The notes beneath the pieces are model-generated. The model was not told the origin of the DNA and did no database searches. It saw only the letters and a program-made list of their open reading frames with translations. Source: Deltaproteobacteria bacterium (GTDB lineage Bacteria; Myxococcota_A; UBA9042). Taken from it: a stretch of 10,839 bases of DNA. The DNA lies in assembly GCA_020632665.1 (NCBI GenBank), contig JACKFC010000062.1:1-10839 (forward strand), written 5' to 3'. The translations under genes and the position numbers were made by a program. Shown here one piece after another: positions 1 through 6,900 of this stretch. Numbering within the stretch: the stretch's first letter is position 1; each line of letters begins with the position of its first letter.

Positions 1-770
<770 letters not shown>

Positions 771-798
771 CACGAACTCCCGACCTGCCACGCTCGGC

Positions 799-827
799 GT
801 GATAGTGAAGTCCGCACGATCTGGCAA
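799..827 (-). promoter_or_regulatory. Candidate sigma-70-like promoter of the minus-strand lipoprotein gene
   Basis: Read on the minus strand, TTGCCA (822-827) matches the -35 consensus at 5 of 6 positions and TATCAC (799-804) matches the -10 at 4 of 6, with 17 nt between them. Transcription would begin near 792, about 20 nt before the ATG at 770, leaving room for the GGGAG ribosome site. The -35 overlaps the left arm of the inverted repeat at 818-854. This is pattern matching only, in an organism whose sigma-factor consensus is unknown. Confidence 0.4.
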
Positions 828-854
828 ACCCACGGCCGCGTGCCGAGCCAGATC
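818..854. promoter_or_regulatory. Inverted repeat in the divergent intergenic region (candidate operator)
   Basis: GATCTGGC at 818-825 and GCCAGATC at 847-854 are perfect 8-bp inverted arms separated by 21 nt. A nested CACG/CGTG pair (831-834 and 839-842) shares almost the same centre, near 836. The left arm overlaps the candidate -35 box of the minus gene, and the whole element sits between two divergent start codons. That placement suits a dimeric regulator acting on both genes, but no regulator gene is visible in the window. A chance repeat in GC-rich DNA is possible. Confidence 0.4.
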
Positions 855-913
855 TGCGCTTGCGTCACCCCGGCGAACCTCCCAAGCTGCACCCCGACCC
901 GCCGCCAGCCCCC

Positions 914-918
914 GGGAG
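914..918 (+). promoter_or_regulatory. Ribosome binding site that fixes the start of the giant lipoprotein
   Basis: GGGAG lies 6 nt before the ATG at 925. That ATG opens directly into a lipoprotein signal peptide. The same frame is open upstream to 25, but that part is antisense to the divergent lipoprotein gene and has no export signal at its start. Site, spacing and signal peptide agree on 925. Confidence 0.75.
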
Positions 919-924
919 CCTTCG

Positions 925-3900
925 ATGGACCGCATCCGCCGCCACAGCCTCGCCCCTGCCCTGCTCCTGCTCTGGGGCCTCGCCAGCTGCGGCAACGACG
1001 CCCCGCAGAGCGGCGGCAGCACCGACGACACCGCCGGAGCGCTCGACGTCGCCGCGGTCCAAGACGGCGCGGTGGTCGACGGTACGCAGCAGGACGGCGC
1101 CAGCACGGACGTCGTGGGACAAGACGGCACCGGACCGGACGGCGTCGTCCAAGACGGCGCCACGCTCGACGGCGCGCCGACCGACGCCCAACCCTCCGAC
1201 GCCCAACCCTCCGACGCGCCCGTGACCGACGCGAACGACGGCGGCGGCACGGCAGGCGATGGCACGGCTGGCGACGGCGCGACCGGCGACGCGACGGATA
1301 CCGCCACCGGCGACAGCATCGGCCCGCCGAAGTGCACCTCGGCGGCGACCTGCCCCGCGCCGAGCAATCCGTGCCTGGTCGCCGATTGCCATCCGCAAGC
1401 CGGCTGCATCGAGGTCGCGCTGCCCAGCGGCACGGCCTGCAACGACGGCTCGGCCTGCACCACCGCGGCGGTCTGCGAGGCCGGCGTCTGCAAGCCGAGC
1501 GCGACGCTGGACTGCGACGACGGCCTGTTCTGCACGGTCGACAGCTGCGACAAAGACAAGGGCTGCGCCAACCTGCCCGCCGCGGCGAGCCCCTGCGACG
1601 ACGGCAACCCCTGCACGCTCGAAGAGGCCTGCGACGCGCAAGGCAGCTGCAGCGGCGGGATCAACATCTGCGCTTGCCAGGTCAGCGCCGACTGCGCTGC
1701 GAAGGAAGACGGCAACCTCTGCAACGGCACGCTCTTCTGCGAGCCGAAGAGCAAAACCTGCCAGATCAACCCGGCCACCGTTGTGACCTGCAACGGCAAG
1801 GACGACACCACCTGCGCCGCCACGACCTGCGACCCGAAGACCGGCACCTGCGCGCTGCAATCCAAGCCGGAGGGCACCGCCTGCGACGACGGCGTGCTCT
1901 GCACCGTCGGCGACGCCTGCGACGCCAAGGGCCAATGCCAGCCGGGCACCCAGGTCTGCTGCAAATCCGACGCCGACTGCGGCAAATTCGAGGATGGCGA
2001 CGCCTGCAACGGCACGCTCTTCTGCAACAAGGCGAGCGGCAGCTGCGAGCTCAACCCGACGACCGTCGTCGTCTGCCCCTCGGCCTACGACACTGCCTGC
2101 CGGAAGAACCTCTGCGACAAGTCCAAGGGCACCTGCGGCTGGGTGCAGAGCGACGACGGCACGGCCTGTGACGACGGCTCGGCCTGCACCCCGAACGAGG
2201 CCTGCAAGGCGGGCGAGTGCGTCGCGGGCGCCAGCCTCTGCGAGTGCAAGGACGACGCCGATTGCGAAAAGTTCGAGGACGGCAACCTCTGCAACGGCAC
2301 CCTCTACTGCGATCCCTCCGGCGATATCGCGATCTGCAAGGTCAACCCGGTCACGGTCGTGAAGTGCGACGACAGCCAAGACACGACCTGCGCGCACAAC
2401 GTCTGCACCCCGTCGACCGGCGCCTGCAAGGTCGTGCCGCGCAACGAGAACAAGACCTGTGACGCCGACGGCAACCCGTGCACGCCGAAGGACCTCTGCA
2501 AATCCGGAAGCTGCGTCGCCGACACCAACGTCTGCATCTGCCAAACCGACACCGAATGCCAAGGCCACGAGGACGGCAACCTCTGCAACGGCACCCTCTT
2601 CTGCGACAAGGGCAACAACCGCTGCCAGGTCAACCCGGCCACCGTCGTCAGCTGCCCGACCGGGCTCGACACCGGCTGCCAGAAGAGCCGCTGCCAACCG
2701 CTGAGCGGCACCTGCAAGACCGAGAACGTCGCGGACTTCACCCCCTGCGACGCCGACGACACCCAATGCACGCTGAACGACGCCTGCATCGCCGGCACCT
2801 GCAAGCCGGGGCAGAACCTCTGCCAATGCAAGATCGACGGTCACTGCGGCCGCTTCGACGACAAGAACCAATGCAACGGCAGCCTCTATTGCGACAAGGC
2901 CAAGGGCACGCCCTATGCCTGCATCGAGAACCCCGGCACCGCCGTGTGGTGCGACAAATCGGGCGACGGGCCGTGCCAGACCGCCGTCTGCGACCCGAAG
3001 ACGGGCGATTGCGGCCTCGAGAAGGTCCCGGACGGCCAGCCGTGCACCGACGGCACCGCCTGCGAGGTCGGCGGGCTCTGCGCCGGCGGCGACTGCAAGG
3101 GCACCACCGTGCTCTGCGACGACGGCAACCCCTGCACCACCGACGCCTGCAACGACGCCAAGGGCTGCATCTCGCTGCCTGCACCGGCCACCGCATGCGA
3201 CGACGCCAACGATTGCAGCGCCGACTCCTGCGACCCGAAGCTCGGCTGCGTCCACCTCGCCAAGCCGCAAGGCGCGCTCTGCAGCGACGGCGACGCCTGC
3301 ACCAGCGGCGATACCTGCGCCGCGGGCGTCTGCGCCGGCGGCAAGGTCCTGCTCTGCGACGACGGCAACGCCTGCACCAACGACAGCTGCGACCCCAAGC
3401 AGGCCGAAGGCAAGGGCTGCCTGCACACCCCCGTCGTCGACGGCAAGGTCTGCGACGACGGCAACGCCTGCACCGTGGCGACCGCCTGCAACAAGGGCCA
3501 ATGCAGCGGCAAGCCGAAGAATTGCGACGACGGCGACGCCTGCACCACCGACGGCTGCAACCCGAGCGTCGCCGGCGGCTGCCTGCACGTGCAGAAGGGC
3601 GAGGGCGTCGCCTGTGACGACGGTAAGGCCTGCACCGAGCAGGACGCCTGCGACAAGGACAGCGTCTGCGCCGGCAAGCCGAAGACCTGCGACGACGGCA
3701 ATGCCTGCACCAAGGACGCCTGCGACGAGTCGACCGATGGCGGCAAGGGTGGCTGCGTGGCGCTGCCGGCCGGCGGCGGCTGCGACGACGGCGACGCCTG
3801 CACCGACAACGATTATTGCAAGGGTGGCGCCTGCTTGCCGGGCGAGGCGACCGTCTGCAACGACGGCAACCCCTGCACCGACGACAGCTGCGACAAGGCG

Positions 3901-6900
3901 GCCAACGGTGGCGAAGGCGGCTGCGTCTTCGCGAACAAGACCGGCGCCTGCGACGACGGCGACGCCTGCACCGAGCAGGACGCCTGCGCGGCGGGCCAGT
4001 GCAAGGGCAAGGCGAAGGATTGCGACGACGACAACGTCTGCACCGACGACAGCTGCCACGTGGTCGAGGGCTGCCAGAACGCGCCGAATACCGCGCCCTG
4101 TGGCGACGGAGACGCCTGCACGACGCAAGACGCCTGCAAAGCCGGCAAATGTGGTGGCAAGGCGAAGGATTGCGACGACGGCGACGCCTGCACCACCGAC
4201 GGCTGCGACAAGGGCGTCTGCACCCACGCGGCCGACGTGAAATGCGACGACGGCGACGCCTGCACCACCGATAGCTGCGACAAGAGCAAGGGCTGCGTCC
4301 ACGTCGCGACCGGCGGCCCCTGCGACGACGGCGATCCCTGCACCGCCGGCGAGACCTGCACGGCCGCGGGCTGCGTCGGCGCGCCGAAGAATTGCGACGA
4401 CAGCGATCCCTGCACCGACGACGTCTGCGCCGCCGGCAAGGGCTGCGTGCAGACGGCGAATACCAAGCCCTGCAACGACGGCGACGCCTGCACCTCGGGC
4501 GAGGTCTGCGCGACGGCGGGCTGTGGTGGCGGCGTCGCGGTGAATTGCGACGACGGCGAAGGCTGCACCATCGACGCCTGCAACAAGACCAAGGGCTGCA
4601 TCCACAGCAGCAGCACCCTGGTCTGCGACGACGGCGACGCCTGCACCACCGACGACGTCTGCAAGGACGGCGCGTGCAGCGGCAAGACCACGGTCTGCGA
4701 CGACGGCGATCCGTGCACGGTCGACGCCTGTGACGCCGCCACCGGCGCGTGCAAGACGCCGCCAGCCAAGGACGGCACGGTCTGCGGCGACGGCACCCGG
4801 GCCTGCATCGCCGGCGTGTGCAAGGCCTACGTCCGCATCCGCGCCGCCTACCGCCACACCTGCGCCGAGCGCGCCGCCGGTGGCGTCGATTGCTGGGGCT
4901 CCAACGCCAGCGGCGAGCTGGGCCGCGGCGTCAGCACGGGCTCGATCCCGGATCCGGGGGCGGTGAAGTCCGACGCCGGGATCGTCCTGCGCAGCCCGGT
5001 CACGCTGATGAACGGCGCCTGCGCCCTCGATCAGGACGGCAAGGCGTGGTGCTGGGGCAGCAACGGCAGCAGCAACCGCCTCGGGATCAACGTCAGCACG
5101 ACCACGAATGTGCCGCTGCTGGTGCAGAAGCAGCCGGCGACCTTCGTCGCGCTGGAGGCCGGGCAGAACCATATCTGCGGGCTCGGCACCGACGCCCGGA
5201 TCTATTGTTGGGGCGCTGGCAACTACGGCCAAGTCGGCAACGGCCTGACCAATTCCGTGACCTCGCCGACCACCGCGCTCGGCGTCCTCGACGCGGTGCG
5301 GGTCCGCGCCGGCGCCAACCAGAGCGGCGCCATCTTCGCTGCGGCCAAGCCGCGCCTCTGGGGCAACAACGGGGCCGGCGAATTGGGCATGAACGACACC
5401 TACAAGACCGGCATCTCTGCGCCGACGGTGCCCGCCGGCGGCTCGCCGGTCGCGGTCGACATCGCCTTCGGGCTGGACGCCAGCGCCATGGTCGACACCG
5501 AGGGTCAGATCTGGTCGGCGGGCCAGGTCCGCTACGGTCGACTCGGCATCGGGCTGCCGCTGACGATGAGCCAGGAGGTGCATCGCTTCATCAAGGTGCC
5601 CTTCGCGCAGACGGCCGCCGCGGTCTACGGCGGCTGGAACCACCTCTGCGCCCGCGACACCAGCGGCGCGCTCTGGTGCTGGGGCCGCAACGACTACGGC
5701 CAGCTCGGCCTCGGCGACAAGGACGACCGCGCCGAGCCGACCCAGGTGCCGCTCGCCGAGGTGACGCTCGCCGGCGTGGTCGACGCCACCACCGGCGACC
5801 GGCATATGTGCGTCGTCGACGGCCTGGGGCAGGTCATCTGTTGGGGCAACAATTCCAACGGCCAGCTCGGCACGAACTCGTATACCTCGACGCTGACGCC
5901 GACGCTGCTCGTCGACAGCAAGTCGAACCCGAAAGAGACCTGCAAGCTCGCCGCCACCCTCTGCGACGACGGCGATCCCTGCACCGTCGACGGCTGCGAC
6001 GGGCAGACCGGCGAATGCACCCACACCGCCGGCAACGACGGCGCGAGCTGTGGCGACGACGGGACGCTGCGCTGCGCCGCGGGCGCCTGCAAGGCCGCGC
6101 TCGGCGTCGGGCTGGCGGTCGGTGAGCACCACGCCTGCCTGCGCAGCGACGTCGGCAAGGTGCGCTGCTGGGGCGACAACGACGCCGGCCAGCTCGGCGA
6201 CGGCGGGATCGGCGGCGGCGCCGCGCTGGGCAAGATGGTCCAGGCCGGCACGCTGGCCGGGACCATCGGCCTCGCCGCCGGCGGCACCGCGACCTGCGAC
6301 CTGCTCGGCGGCACGGGCGAAGGCACGCTGGCCTGCTGGGGCGAGGGCGAGACGACGCCGAAGCCGGTCAGCGCGGTGGATCGCGTCACGGCGGTGGCGG
6401 TCGGTGCGGCGCACCGCTGCGTGATCCGCGACGACGGCTACGTCCGCTGCTGGGGCGAGGGCAAAGAGGGCCAGCTCGGCGACGGCAAGGCCGAGGCCAG
6501 CACCACGCCGCGGCTGGTGGGCGGCGTCGCCGGCGCGCGGCAGGTCGTCGTCGGCCAAGCGCACAGCTGCGCGCTCGGCTGGGACGGCACGGTTCACTGC
6601 TGGGGCCGCGGCGACAAGGGCCAGCTCGGCCACGGCAAGGTCGTCGCCAGCGCGGCGACGGCGCAGAAGGTCAGCGGCGTGAACGGCGCGGTGGCGCTGG
6701 CGGCCGGGCGAGACCATAGCTGCGCCCTGCTCGGCGGCGCGGCGGCGGGCAAGGTCCTGTGCTGGGGCGCGGCGGCGGACGGCCAGACCGGCACCGGCGT
6801 GACGGCCACAGCGCAGCCGATCCCGACCGCCGTCACGGGGCTGGGCAAGGCGACCGCGATCGGCGCCGGCAGCTGGCACAGCTGCGCGGTGACGGCAACG

